NCBI GenBank assembly: GCA_016342285.1
Contig: JAEINQ010000002.1
Span: 126,001 to 190,000 of the forward strand
From: Desulfobacterales bacterium
GTDB lineage: Bacteria; Desulfobacterota; Desulfobacteria; Desulfobacterales; JAEINQ01
DNA: 64,000 nt
Direction of reading: 5' to 3'
Below the pieces are notes generated by a model. The model was given only the letters and a program-made list of their open reading frames with translations. It was not told the DNA's origin and searched no databases. The position numbers were made by a program, and so were the translations under genes. Below, piece after piece: positions 44,081-52,920 of this stretch (position 1 is its first letter; every line of letters starts with the position of its first letter).

Positions 44081-44632
44081 ATGTCGAAGAGGAAAACCGG
44101 TAATCCAACCTGGTCAGATGTGAAATCAGTGGTGACGGGCCTCAATCAAAAAGAGTTGCTCAAACTGGTCGCGGATCTCTATCGGTTCTCGAAAGAAAAT
44201 AAGGCCTTTATCCATGCTCGGTTTGCGGTTGGTGATGACCCAATGGCGCCATATAAGAAGACGATTGAGGCATCCATGTATCCCGACATGTACGAGGACA
44301 AACCGGTTCAAATCTCCAAAGCAAAAAAGGCAATTACTAGTTATTCAAAGGCCATTGGTGATTCTCTTGGCGAGATCGACCTCATGGTCTTTTTTGTGGA
44401 ATGCGGCAACAATTTTACGGTGAATTGCGGCGACATGGATGAAGGGTTCTATGATGCCCTCATTCGGATGTATCGGCGATCCATTCAAAAGATCCTCAGC
44501 CTTCCGAAAGACGAACAAAGCGTCTACAAGGATCGGTTGGAAAAAATTATGACCTCAGCTTCTGATATCGGATGGGGTTACCACGATATGCTTTCTGATG
44601 AATACTACAGTGCCTTTCCGGAGGACGAGTGA
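44081..44632 (+). CDS. DUF6155-like uncharacterised protein
   Basis: 183 residues, soluble and helical. The N-terminal pattern SVVTGLNQKELLKLVADLYR followed by SKENKAFIHARFA fits DUF6155. The rest has a helix pair with DLMVFFVECGNNFTVNCGD. Function unknown. It lies alone between the sigma-54 regulator and the E1 genes. Confidence 0.6.
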   Translation: MSKRKTGNPTWSDVKSVVTGLNQKELLKLVADLYRFSKENKAFIHARFAVGDDPMAPYKKTIEASMYPDMYEDKPVQISKAKKAITSYSKAIGDSLGEIDLMVFFVECGNNFTVNCGDMDEGFYDALIRMYRRSIQKILSLPKDEQSVYKDRLEKIMTSASDIGWGYHDMLSDEYYSAFPEDE

Positions 44633-44857
44633 TATTCAAACCGAAACCGGTTTAGCTCTTCGCTGAAAGCCGATTGCTCATAGCAAAACCCAGTTTCCAT
44701 AGACTATCAGCTTTGAGCTTCCTTGGTGATCGGCTGAACAAATAAACCTTGGATATCCCGTTCATCCTGTCAAAAACGTTGCGATCTTTTCGGCTCTGTG
44801 ATCAAATAATTTTTGATTGCGGCACGGCCGCGCTAAGTGCTTCATGGGGAAAAAACA

Positions 44858-45841
44858 TTACTTTCCCATGGCCTCTTGAACCGCCCGGACCACCTCTTCG
44901 GGGCCGGGCTTGAAAATCTTTTCATGGGTGGGTGCTGCGGGCACCGGAATCTGGGGCGCGCCGACCCGCTTGACCGGGCCTTTCAGGGCGTCGAATGCCT
45001 CTTCGGCCACCATGGCGGCCAGTTCCGCACCGAAGCCGCAGAAGCGGTTGGCTTCGTGTACCACGACCAGCCGGCCGGTCTTACGAACCGAGTCGAGGAT
45101 ACAGGCCTTGTCCAGGGGGACCAGGGACCGCAGATCAATTACCTCGCAGGAGATTCCCTGCTCGCCCAAGGGTTCAAGCGCCTTCAAGGCGGTGTACAGG
45201 GCCGCGCCATAGGCCACGATGGTGCAATCGGTCCCCTTTGATACCATGCGGGCTTTGCCCAGGGGGGTGCGAACGTCGCCATCCGGCACGTCACCGGTCA
45301 TCCGGCCGAGCATCAGGTCTTCGACCACCATGACCGGGTCGGGGTCAAAGATGGCGCTCAGCAGCAACCCCTTGGCATCTTCCGGCGTGGCCGGCCAGAC
45401 GATTTTCAGGCCCGGGCTGTGCGCTATCCAGGATTCCAGGTTGTGGGAGTGCTGGCTGCCGGCACCAAAGCCGACGCCGGCCCTGACCCGAACGGTCAGG
45501 GGAAAGCTGGATTTGCCGCCACTCATGTAGCGCAGCTTTCCGGCATGGTTGACCAGCATGTCGCTGGCCAGGGTGATGAACGGAAAAAACATAATTTCCA
45601 CGACCGGCCGCAGGCCCATGCAGGAGGCGCCCACAGCCAGCCCGGCGATGGCCGCTTCGCTGACCGGCGTGTCTTTTACCCGCCTTGGACCAAATTTTTC
45701 CAACAGACCATGGGTGGCCCGGTTGGGATCCTGGTGGATGGAAACCCCCACCCCTTCGCCGGCGATAAAGACATTCTCATCGATTTCCAATGCAATGGTG
45801 AGGGCATCGTTTACGGCTTGCCCGAATGTTTTTTGACTCAT
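44858..45841 (-). CDS. 2-oxo acid/acetoin dehydrogenase E1 subunit beta
   Basis: 327 residues from the ATG at 45841, preceded by AAGGAG. Transketolase central and C-terminal domains are clear: FIAGEGVGV with the TPP-contacting Glu, LRYMSGGKSSFPLTVR, GVGFGAGSQHSHNLESWIAH, and EVIDLRSLVPLDKACILDSV. It pairs with the alpha subunit gene upstream (13-base gap). Together they decarboxylate a 2-oxo acid or cleave acetoin with TPP. No E2 or E3 gene is in the window, so the full complex is encoded elsewhere. Confidence 0.92.
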   Translation of the reverse strand: MSQKTFGQAVNDALTIALEIDENVFIAGEGVGVSIHQDPNRATHGLLEKFGPRRVKDTPVSEAAIAGLAVGASCMGLRPVVEIMFFPFITLASDMLVNHAGKLRYMSGGKSSFPLTVRVRAGVGFGAGSQHSHNLESWIAHSPGLKIVWPATPEDAKGLLLSAIFDPDPVMVVEDLMLGRMTGDVPDGDVRTPLGKARMVSKGTDCTIVAYGAALYTALKALEPLGEQGISCEVIDLRSLVPLDKACILDSVRKTGRLVVVHEANRFCGFGAELAAMVAEEAFDALKGPVKRVGAPQIPVPAAPTHEKIFKPGPEEVVRAVQEAMGK

Positions 45842-45854
45842 GGCACGACTCCTT

Positions 45855-46841
45855 TCAGGCGCTGGGCGGTTGGACGAACACATCGGTCAGGGCGGTCCCG
45901 GGTCCGGGATAGGGGCTGGCGTCACCAAAGGCCACGGCTGCCGCCACACGCGCCTCGGCATCCTGGTCGATGGCCCGGATCTGTGCTTCGCTGAGCACGC
46001 CATCGTCAAGGAGGCGCTGGCGATAGCGCCGGACCGGACACCTGGCCGCCCAGCTTTCCAACTCCTTGGGGTCGACATAATGCTGGGGGTCCTGTTCACC
46101 ATGGCCACGCATGCGGTAGGTCAGGGCTTCCATAAAGGCTGGTCCCTTGCCCGAACGGCAGTAATCGACCAGTTCGGCGCCGAGGGTGTAAACGGCCTCC
46201 ACGTCGTTTCCGTCCACGCTCCGGCCGGGCATATCGTATCCGCTGGCACGCTGGAAAATATGCCGGGTCGCGCAATGCTCTTCAGGCCGCTGTGCGCCGG
46301 CCCAGCAGTTGTTTTCGCAGACGAACAAAAGCGGCAGCTTCCAGACGCCGGCCAGGTTCATGGCTTCGTGAACGCTTCCCTCGGCCGCTGCGCCATCACC
46401 GAAAAAAACCACGGTGATGCCTGGGCCACCCGTGTACTGTTGGGCAAAGGCCGCACCCGCGGCCAGGGGCGGTCCGGCACCGACGACCGTGGAGGTCATC
46501 AGCACGTTGACTTCCGGTACGGCCAGATGCAAGGTGCCGGCCTTGCCGCCGTTGACGCCGCTTTCTTTGGCCATGATCTCTGCCATTAAGGCGTTGGGGT
46601 CCGCGCCCCTGGCCAGCAGATGGCCGTGGCTACGGTGATTGCTGACGATGACGTCCTCGGGATCCAGGGCCGCAACCATGCCCGCGGCAATGGCCTCCTG
46701 GCCATTGGCCAGAATCTGCATGCCCGGCATCCGGCCGGGCTCCTTGCAGAGGGCCACGATCGTTTCCTCGAAGGTGCGTGCCAGGACCATACTGGTATAG
46801 AGACGTATTCGAAGGTCTGGGATGAGTTGGCTTTCGGTCAT
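45855..46841 (-). CDS. 2-oxo acid/acetoin dehydrogenase E1 subunit alpha
   Basis: 328 residues from the ATG at 46841 with AAGGAGG upstream. The TPP-binding motif runs from GDGAAAEGSVHEAMNLA to CENNCWAGAQRP. The loop region TYRMRGHGEQDPQHY follows the usual pattern, though the phosphorylation-site serines of mitochondrial E1 are not conserved. It lies directly before the beta subunit. The acetoin (AcoA) or branched-chain type cannot be decided from the sequence. Confidence 0.92.
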   Translation of the reverse strand: MTESQLIPDLRIRLYTSMVLARTFEETIVALCKEPGRMPGMQILANGQEAIAAGMVAALDPEDVIVSNHRSHGHLLARGADPNALMAEIMAKESGVNGGKAGTLHLAVPEVNVLMTSTVVGAGPPLAAGAAFAQQYTGGPGITVVFFGDGAAAEGSVHEAMNLAGVWKLPLLFVCENNCWAGAQRPEEHCATRHIFQRASGYDMPGRSVDGNDVEAVYTLGAELVDYCRSGKGPAFMEALTYRMRGHGEQDPQHYVDPKELESWAARCPVRRYRQRLLDDGVLSEAQIRAIDQDAEARVAAAVAFGDASPYPGPGTALTDVFVQPPSA

Positions 46842-46983
46842 AGAACCTCCTTATTGCTCTTCATTCATAAGTGGTTTTTCGTGATATACGGCAATCTCCG
46901 TATTACCAGGACCTGAGAGCGATTTTCGGTGTATGGGGTTCAAGGGAAGTGTGGCGCGAATAAGATTATCCTGTGTATCCCTG

Positions 46984-47544
46984 TCAAATTGCATTCTCAG
47001 CCTGCTTCTTGATAATCCGCAGCATCTCCATGCGGATCAACCCGGAAAACGGCCGGATCAACATCCAGTAGGGGAAAAACTTACGCCGGGCCTCGGCCCC
47101 CATGCACCGAATCCGCGTTTCGGTTGAAAGCCGCGTCACCCCCGGTGCGATTTCCGCAAAGGTCAGATTCCACCCGGCTTTGGCATAGCCGGGTATTTCA
47201 AAAGCGAGAAATTCTGCCGGCGTCAGGTCGAGCAGTTCGCCGGAGATCTTCCAGAACCTGCCGGCCAGCCCCAACAGAAACTCTTTGGGATACTCCTCAT
47301 CGAGTTTGATGAACCCGGCGGCGGCAAAGTCGTCAAAGGTCAGGGCGACCCCTTGGCCCTCGGGCGGTTTTTTCCCGGTCAGGCGTGCCGGCAAAAACCG
47401 CAGGGACATGAGGAGTTTTACGAATACCGATTCGTTCAGGTCTGCCCCCATGGCGGCATTCCATACCGCCTGAGGCGGGGCGGCAATGCGGATCTCATGG
47501 GTTTCGCTGAAGTGGTAGTTGGATAAAAACGCGTCGAGTTTCAT
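46984..47544 (-). CDS. SRPBCC-like uncharacterised protein
   Basis: 186 residues from the ATG at 47544. The pattern EIRIAAPPQAVWNAAMGADL near the start and the beta-rich core ending in VTRLSTETRIRC resemble the helix-grip START/SRPBCC fold. A hydrophobic or amphipathic helix (YWMLIRPFSGLIRMEMLRII) ends the chain. The ligand is unknown. It lies behind the VapBC-type pair, 22 bases from the toxin stop. Confidence 0.6.
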   Translation of the reverse strand: MKLDAFLSNYHFSETHEIRIAAPPQAVWNAAMGADLNESVFVKLLMSLRFLPARLTGKKPPEGQGVALTFDDFAAAGFIKLDEEYPKEFLLGLAGRFWKISGELLDLTPAEFLAFEIPGYAKAGWNLTFAEIAPGVTRLSTETRIRCMGAEARRKFFPYWMLIRPFSGLIRMEMLRIIKKQAENAI

Positions 47545-47566
47545 GCGGTAAGAACTTTCCGGAAGA

Positions 47567-47989
47567 TTAAGGCCCAAAAGCCTTGATGCCCAACAGACCG
47601 GCCGTTTTTTCCAGACGGGTGTCTGCCGTGAAAAGCGGCAGGCCGGCTGCCGCGGCCACGGCCAGATGAAGTGCGTCCAGGGTTCTGAGGGGGGTGTTGA
47701 ATTGAGAAATCCAGTTTTTTGCCATCATAAAGTGTTTTGCCTCCACCGGTATCTTCCTGAATACATTTTGTGTCAGGTGGGATTGAAATAGCGCGGTGAT
47801 CTTATTTCCGTCCTGTCGCGATAAATTTTTTTCCCTTATCTTTCTCGACAAGGCGGAGACCATTTCCACTTCGGTCAAATGGCTGACCACCGGCCGCTCC
47901 GCTTTGGCCAGGAACGCTTCTACCTTTTCACTCATGGGCTCGGGGCAGTAATAGGCCACAAGCGTACTGGTATCGATATAGGCGATCAA
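47567..47989 (-). CDS. PIN-domain toxin (VapC-like ribonuclease)
   Basis: 140 residues. Catalytic acids are at Asp6 (AYIDTSTLVAYY), Glu near 42 (SHLTEVEMVSAL), Asp near 104 (LRTLDALHLAVA) and Asp near 122 (FTADTRLEK). It probably starts at a TTG that overlaps the antitoxin stop (TTGA). The module is complete. Confidence 0.9.
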   Translation of the reverse strand: MIAYIDTSTLVAYYCPEPMSEKVEAFLAKAERPVVSHLTEVEMVSALSRKIREKNLSRQDGNKITALFQSHLTQNVFRKIPVEAKHFMMAKNWISQFNTPLRTLDALHLAVAAAAGLPLFTADTRLEKTAGLLGIKAFGP

Positions 47990-48219
47990 TATCGTTCCTC
48001 GTCTCTTTGATCCACCACGGTTTGACTGACGGGCTGCCCGGACACCTTGATTCCGGCACGAAAGTTTTTCAGCGAAGGCAGATTGCCGTGGCTTTCCGTG
48101 GGAATGAGGCGCGCAATTTTTTTCCCCCGACGCGTGATGACCACCTCTTCACCGCGTTCCACGCGATTAAGCAGGTCGCTAAATCGGCTCCGGGCCTCTT
48201 TTACGTTGATTTCCAGCAT
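47986..48219 (-). CDS. Phd/YefM-type antitoxin
   Basis: 77 residues with the Phd/YefM start MLEINVKEARSRFSDLLNRV and VERGEEVVITRRGKKIARLI. The C-terminal 35 residues are the toxin-binding tail. The gene overlaps the PIN toxin. An inverted repeat 20 bases upstream of the start is a likely self-regulation site. Confidence 0.9.
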   Translation of the reverse strand: MLEINVKEARSRFSDLLNRVERGEEVVITRRGKKIARLIPTESHGNLPSLKNFRAGIKVSGQPVSQTVVDQRDEERY

Positions 48220-48238
48220 GACTCACCCCGGCGTTAAG

Positions 48239-48257
48239 TGTACACCAGCAGTGTGCA
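48239..48257. promoter_or_regulatory. Inverted repeat before the VapBC-type pair
   Basis: TGTACAC-CAGCA-GTGTGCA has 6 of 7 arm bases paired and lies 20 bases upstream of the antitoxin start. It suits an autoregulated antitoxin operator. Confidence 0.4.
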
Positions 48258-48353
48258 TCTAACATGATGGCTTGTCAATAATAATGAGAAATAAACGGGA
48301 TGTCCTCTATCCGTCACCGTTTCTTTTGATGACCGCCCGGGCCGGAATTTTTA

Positions 48354-48380
48354 TTGACATGGCCCCCCTATATATATTAG
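48354..48380 (+). promoter_or_regulatory. Possible sigma-70 promoter before the tetR-type gene
   Basis: A perfect TTGACA (48354-48359) is followed after 15 bases by TATTAG within a TATATATATTAG run. The spacing is short. AAAAGGA stands directly before the ATG at 48424. Confidence 0.35.
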
Positions 48381-48423
48381 CAAGTGGTTAAACAATTTTT
48401 AAGAGTCTATTATAAAAGGATAT

Positions 48424-49068
48424 ATGATGGGACGAAAAGATAAGTCCGACATCAGGAAGCCTGAGATACTCGATCATCTGCAACGGGTGATGGCCACAGA
48501 GGGGATTGAGGGCACGACCCTGGCCAAAGTGGCCAAAAGCATGGGGGTCAATTCCGGCCTGCTGATTCATTATTTTAAATCAAAAGAAGAAATGATCATC
48601 GCCATGGTTGACCGGCTGGTGGACATATACGGGAATCTCTACCTTCAAAAGCTCGCTAAATACGAAGCGCCCGAGGCCCGGCTGGAATTTATCATGGACA
48701 CGATTTTCAAGGTCGATCCGATGCTGAGGGAAAACGACAGCGTGTTTTACGCCTGCTACGTCATGAGTTTCAGGAACAACCGCATTCGATCCCGCTTTAA
48801 ACATATGTTTGATCGTTTCAGGGCGCAGCTTTCCAAGGAAATTGAATCATTCATCAACGCCGGTATCGTCAAGGTGACCGACCCGGTGAAAACAGCCGAT
48901 ATCATGATCACGGTGATCGAGGGGATCAATTTCTACCGAACCATGCTGGTGGATGACGACAAGATCGAAGAAACAGCGGCATATTTTGAAAATTCCATAA
49001 GGGATCTTTTAAACAACGGCGAAACGGATACCCCCAACATTAAAAATACGAAAGAAAGTAGAACCTGA
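48424..49068 (+). CDS. TetR-family transcriptional regulator
   Basis: 214 residues. The N-terminal HTH reads IEGTTLAKVAKSMGVNSGLL followed by IHYFKSKEEMI, typical of TetR/BetI regulators. The C-terminal helical ligand domain covers about 75-200. It lies 29 bases before the symporter gene and reads in the same direction, so it most likely regulates the catabolic cluster 49098-55953 in response to its substrate. Confidence 0.92.
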   Translation: MMGRKDKSDIRKPEILDHLQRVMATEGIEGTTLAKVAKSMGVNSGLLIHYFKSKEEMIIAMVDRLVDIYGNLYLQKLAKYEAPEARLEFIMDTIFKVDPMLRENDSVFYACYVMSFRNNRIRSRFKHMFDRFRAQLSKEIESFINAGIVKVTDPVKTADIMITVIEGINFYRTMLVDDDKIEETAAYFENSIRDLLNNGETDTPNIKNTKESRT

Positions 49069-49097
49069 GTTGATCTCAATTTAGGGAGAAATCACCG

Positions 49098-50546
49098 ATG
49101 ACTTTCAACCCCGATGTTGCCGTGATTCTGGTTTATCTCCTGGTTTTGCTCGGTGTCGGTTATTGGTCCAGCAGGCGGATCAACGATTCAAAGGACTATA
49201 TCATTGCAGGCGGACGCATCAGTTTTCCGGTGCTTTTGGGAACGTTGATCGGGACCTCCATCGGCGCGGCCTCCACCATGGGCAAGGCCGGCAAGGCGTA
49301 TGAAATCGGTATCGGTCTTTTCTTTGCAACCATGGCTTATGCGGTAGGGCTGATTCTGTTCGGGTTCATGTCGCCCGTTCTCCGCCGGATAAAGGTCTGG
49401 AATATTCCCGATGCCCTGTTTTTGCGATACGGCAACGGCGTCCGGATGACATTTGCCGTGATTCTTGTTTTTTCGGTGACGGCATTGTTCGGCACCCAAC
49501 TGATCGCGGTGGGCCTGGCCATCACGTCGATCATGGGCTCATATGGCATCACCTACACCGAAGCCATCGTCTTTGCCGGTGTGATCATGGTTTTGTATAC
49601 CATGATGGGCGGTCTTCTTGCCGTCGCCTATACAGATGTGATCCAGATGGTCATCATGATTGCGGCCATCGGTATCCTGTTGCCGGTATTTGTCGTTTAC
49701 GACGTTGGGGGGATGGCAGCGGCCTCTTATCTCAAGCCGCCGCCGGGGAATTTTTGGGGCGGCCTTACCCCGGCGTATATCGTATCCATGGTGTTGATCG
49801 ATCTGCCGTTTTGCCTGATCGATCCGTCACTGTGGCAGCGGGCAGCGGCGGCGGACAGTGCCGGGTCCATCAAGAAGGGGATGTTCGTCACTGGCGGGGT
49901 ATATATATTCTGGAGCTTGAATGTCGTCTTTTTAGGCATTGCCGCCAGCCATATTCTTCCCGGCCTGCCGAATATGCCCACCGGCGGAGACAACGCCATC
50001 CCCGGGCTGATTCTTCATTACATGCCTGTGGGGTTAAGAGGGCTCTGCCTGGCGGCCATGATGGCGGTGATGATGTCCACCGCCGACACGGTCCTTCTCA
50101 TCGCCGGTTCAACCTTCAGTCGGGATATCGTCCGGCCTTTCCGGCCGAACATATCGGATCAATCCGAGCTTTTTATCGCCCGCATGTTCATTCTGGTCAT
50201 CGGTGTTTTCGGTCTTGTGTTCGCCCTGATGATGACCGGTCTTTTCGACTTGATGCTGCTGGCATTTGCCATCTTTGTATCGGGTGGATTTGTTCCCGTC
50301 ATGGCCGCACTTTTCTGGACGAAAGCGACCAAACAAGGCGCCATTGTATCTTCTGCCGGGGCGTTTATCACGGTAGTCAGCCTTTACGGCATGAAAGAAG
50401 CCCATATTCTGCCCATATGGATCGAGCCGATCATTGCCGCCATGGTCATCAGCTTGATCCTGATGGTGATGGTGAGCCTTGCCACCTACAGGCCTGAAAC
50501 GGCCACAATTCGTTTGATGGATAGGAACCTTGAACCGGAATTGTGA
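49098..50546 (+). CDS. Sodium:solute symporter (SSS family)
   Basis: 482 residues with 12-13 membrane helices. The SSS pattern is visible: YWSSRRINDSKDYIIAGGRI near the start, GTSIGAASTMGKAGKAYEIG, TYTEAIVFAGVIMVLYTMMG and GLRGLCLAAMMAVMMSTADT. The SSS sodium-site residues (S/T in MMSTADT) are kept. The solute is unknown, but it is probably the substrate of the downstream enzymes. GGGAGA precedes the ATG; the PLP enzyme follows with a 4-base overlap if a GTG start is used. Confidence 0.93.
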   Translation: MTFNPDVAVILVYLLVLLGVGYWSSRRINDSKDYIIAGGRISFPVLLGTLIGTSIGAASTMGKAGKAYEIGIGLFFATMAYAVGLILFGFMSPVLRRIKVWNIPDALFLRYGNGVRMTFAVILVFSVTALFGTQLIAVGLAITSIMGSYGITYTEAIVFAGVIMVLYTMMGGLLAVAYTDVIQMVIMIAAIGILLPVFVVYDVGGMAAASYLKPPPGNFWGGLTPAYIVSMVLIDLPFCLIDPSLWQRAAAADSAGSIKKGMFVTGGVYIFWSLNVVFLGIAASHILPGLPNMPTGGDNAIPGLILHYMPVGLRGLCLAAMMAVMMSTADTVLLIAGSTFSRDIVRPFRPNISDQSELFIARMFILVIGVFGLVFALMMTGLFDLMLLAFAIFVSGGFVPVMAALFWTKATKQGAIVSSAGAFITVVSLYGMKEAHILPIWIEPIIAAMVISLILMVMVSLATYRPETATIRLMDRNLEPEL

Positions 50547-50557
50547 AGGCAGGGGTG

Positions 50558-51625
50558 ATGAAAACAAAAGGGCCCACGCTTTTTGAATATTTCCCCGACC
50601 TGCGGGAGACCATTCCGTGGGTTGATCTGGAAACCACCGAGGCGCCCGTCCACCGACTCGCCCACCTGGGGCACGACAATCTTTGGATCAAACGAAATGA
50701 TCGCATATCTTCCGTCTATGGCGGCAACAAAGTACAGCGGCTTGAGTTTGTCCTCGGTGACGCCCTTAAAAGGGGAAAGAAAAAGGTCGTGACCTTGGGT
50801 GGCATCGGCAGCAACCACTGCCTGGCAACGGCCATTTTCTGCCGCCGGCTCGGTCTTTCCTGCGCGCTTTCCCTTTTCGCCCAGCCCCTGACCCGACTGG
50901 TACAAGACAATTTACTTCTCCTTTATCGAAACAATGCGGAACTGACCTTTTTTAAAAATATCCCCATGGCGGCAGTCGATTATTATCTGATCAAAAAATG
51001 GACCTGTCCGGGGGGGTATTTCATTCCTTCCGGGGGCTCTTCGCTGCTCGGTATACTGGGGGCGGTCAGCGCCGCCCTTGAACTGAACGATCAGATCCAC
51101 CGGGGCCTGATGCCGACGCCCCGGTTCATTTTCTATCCGACGGCCTCCAACGGCGGTTTGGCCGGATTGAGCCTGGGGCTTCTTCTTGCCGGCCTGGAGA
51201 CCACCGTGATCGGTGTCCGTACCGGAGCTTCCCATCTCTTCGGCATGGCGCTGAACACGCCGGGCACCGTTGAAAAAGCCATGAAAAGAACCCACGCGTT
51301 TTTGAAAAGCCGTTCCAGGCAAATCCCAGATATCCGTATCCCCACACCGGTTGTGCTCGATGACTACTGCGGAGACGGATACGGTTTCCCGACACCGGCC
51401 GGCAGCCGCGCCATGAAGCTCTTTTGGGGAAAAGAAGCGATTCAGCTGGAACCGGTGTATACGGCCAAGGCCTGCGCGGCCTTACTCGATTTTGTCCGTG
51501 CCCGGCCGGCATCGGCGGAGACTGTATTGTACTGGCATACATTTAACTCTGTGGACCTGTCCGGGGAGGCGGCATCAATGGATTTCCTTGACCTGCCGAC
51601 GGTTTTTCACCCATTTTTTTCGTAA
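50558..51625 (+). CDS. D-cysteine desulfhydrase/ACC deaminase-like PLP enzyme
   Basis: 355 residues from the ATG at 50558; a GTG at 50543 overlaps the symporter stop. Fold type II PLP enzyme: the Lys lies in VYGGNKVQRLEFVLGDAL, followed by VVTLGGIGSNHCLATAIFCR, and the phosphate loop is FYPTASNGGLAGLSLGL. Family members remove the amino group from small amino acids such as D-cysteine or aminocyclopropane carboxylate. The exact substrate is not fixed. Chain length is slightly above the usual 330. Confidence 0.87.
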   Translation: MKTKGPTLFEYFPDLRETIPWVDLETTEAPVHRLAHLGHDNLWIKRNDRISSVYGGNKVQRLEFVLGDALKRGKKKVVTLGGIGSNHCLATAIFCRRLGLSCALSLFAQPLTRLVQDNLLLLYRNNAELTFFKNIPMAAVDYYLIKKWTCPGGYFIPSGGSSLLGILGAVSAALELNDQIHRGLMPTPRFIFYPTASNGGLAGLSLGLLLAGLETTVIGVRTGASHLFGMALNTPGTVEKAMKRTHAFLKSRSRQIPDIRIPTPVVLDDYCGDGYGFPTPAGSRAMKLFWGKEAIQLEPVYTAKACAALLDFVRARPASAETVLYWHTFNSVDLSGEAASMDFLDLPTVFHPFFS

Positions 51626-51710
51626 ATCGCTAAGTGCACATCGTCAGAAAGCGGTTAATGAAATCATACGGCACTGTAATGATGAGCAACCCTTCAAAAA
51701 GGAAAATGAT

Positions 51711-52907
51711 ATGGCCCGGTCACAAAACGCGCCCAAAGGAGACGATCTTCGCATTGTTCGCATTGAACTGACATCCCTCATGGTCCCGTTTGCCGAAGGT
51801 GCGCGGGACGTCATGGAAAAAAGTGACAGCAGCCTGGGCATGTCCATTCCGTCCGAAGAACCGTGGGACGGAGGAGAATTCGTCATTTGCCGACTGACGA
51901 CCCGCGACGGTAGCTGCGGGCTCGGTGAGGCGTTTGTCTGGCTTCCGGAGACAGGGGTGTCGCCGGCCCAGATTGTCGATGCCGTCAAACACGCCCTGAG
52001 CCGTTATGTGATCGGTGAAAGCCCCTTTAATGTGGAAAAGATCCGTCATCGAATGGAGGTCAATGTCAATCGAAGCGATGTCGCCAAAGGCCTGATCGAC
52101 ATGGCCTGTTACGATCTCATGGGGCGTATCACCGGACGACCGGCCCATGACTTCATGGGCGGATGCTGTATGGATGAAATTCCGTTGTGCGCGCTGATAC
52201 CCCTTGTGGACATGGAGACCATGATCATGCTTTGCCGCCTTTTCCATGATCAGGGTATCCGTACGTTCCGTTTGAAGCTCGGCAAAAACATCCGCAACGA
52301 TATGGACATCGTCGGCCGGGTCAGGGAAGAACTCGGCGAGGATGTGCGCCTCCGCGTGGATTACAACCAGGCCTATAACCCGGACGAGGCGGTCCGTGCC
52401 ATCCGCGCCATTGAACCGTTCGGTATCGATTTTGCCGAACAACCGGTGGCTGCTTCCAATTATCCGGGGATGGTCCATGTGCAACAACACGTTGCCATCC
52501 CGGTCATGGCCCACGAGGGTTGTTTTTCTCTCCAGGATATCGTCACCCTTGTGAAACTGGGGGGAATCCATGCCATCGGCCTCAACGGCGAAAGGCCGGG
52601 AGGGGTCACCAATTGTCTTCGTGCGGTCACCTATGCCGAAATGGAAGGGATGGGCGCCGTCCTTCACAATCAACCCCTGGGGATTTCGTCGGCCATGCAG
52701 ATCCATGTGGCTGCCGCCCGATACCACTCTCTGGGGCATGATATGGAACTTTTCGGACATCTCATGATGTCCGATGACCTGATTGTCGATCCCATCAACT
52801 ACGACAATGGCACGGCCACGGTTCCCACCGGGCCGGGCTGGGGGGTGGAACTCGATGAGGCTGCCCTGGACACCTACGCCACGGGGCCGACCGTTGTCAT
52901 TGAATAG
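51711..52907 (+). CDS. Enolase-superfamily (MR/MLE-type) protein with atypical active site
   Basis: 398 residues from the ATG at 51711 with AAGGA upstream. The N-terminal capping domain covers about 1-130 and the barrel 140-370. Metal ligands match the superfamily: Asp in LRVDYNQAYN, Glu in IDFAEQPVAAS and Glu in MAHEGCFSLQD. The base positions differ: the strand-2 KxK is FRLKLGKN, and the strand-6 Lys is replaced in IGLNGERPGGVTN. A His-containing strand LHNQPLGISSAMQIH is close to the family. Racemase or lyase activity is possible but the reaction is not predictable. It lies in the same cluster as the permease and PLP enzyme. Confidence 0.87.
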   Translation: MARSQNAPKGDDLRIVRIELTSLMVPFAEGARDVMEKSDSSLGMSIPSEEPWDGGEFVICRLTTRDGSCGLGEAFVWLPETGVSPAQIVDAVKHALSRYVIGESPFNVEKIRHRMEVNVNRSDVAKGLIDMACYDLMGRITGRPAHDFMGGCCMDEIPLCALIPLVDMETMIMLCRLFHDQGIRTFRLKLGKNIRNDMDIVGRVREELGEDVRLRVDYNQAYNPDEAVRAIRAIEPFGIDFAEQPVAASNYPGMVHVQQHVAIPVMAHEGCFSLQDIVTLVKLGGIHAIGLNGERPGGVTNCLRAVTYAEMEGMGAVLHNQPLGISSAMQIHVAAARYHSLGHDMELFGHLMMSDDLIVDPINYDNGTATVPTGPGWGVELDEAALDTYATGPTVVIE

Positions 52908-52920
52908 GGAGCATTGATTC

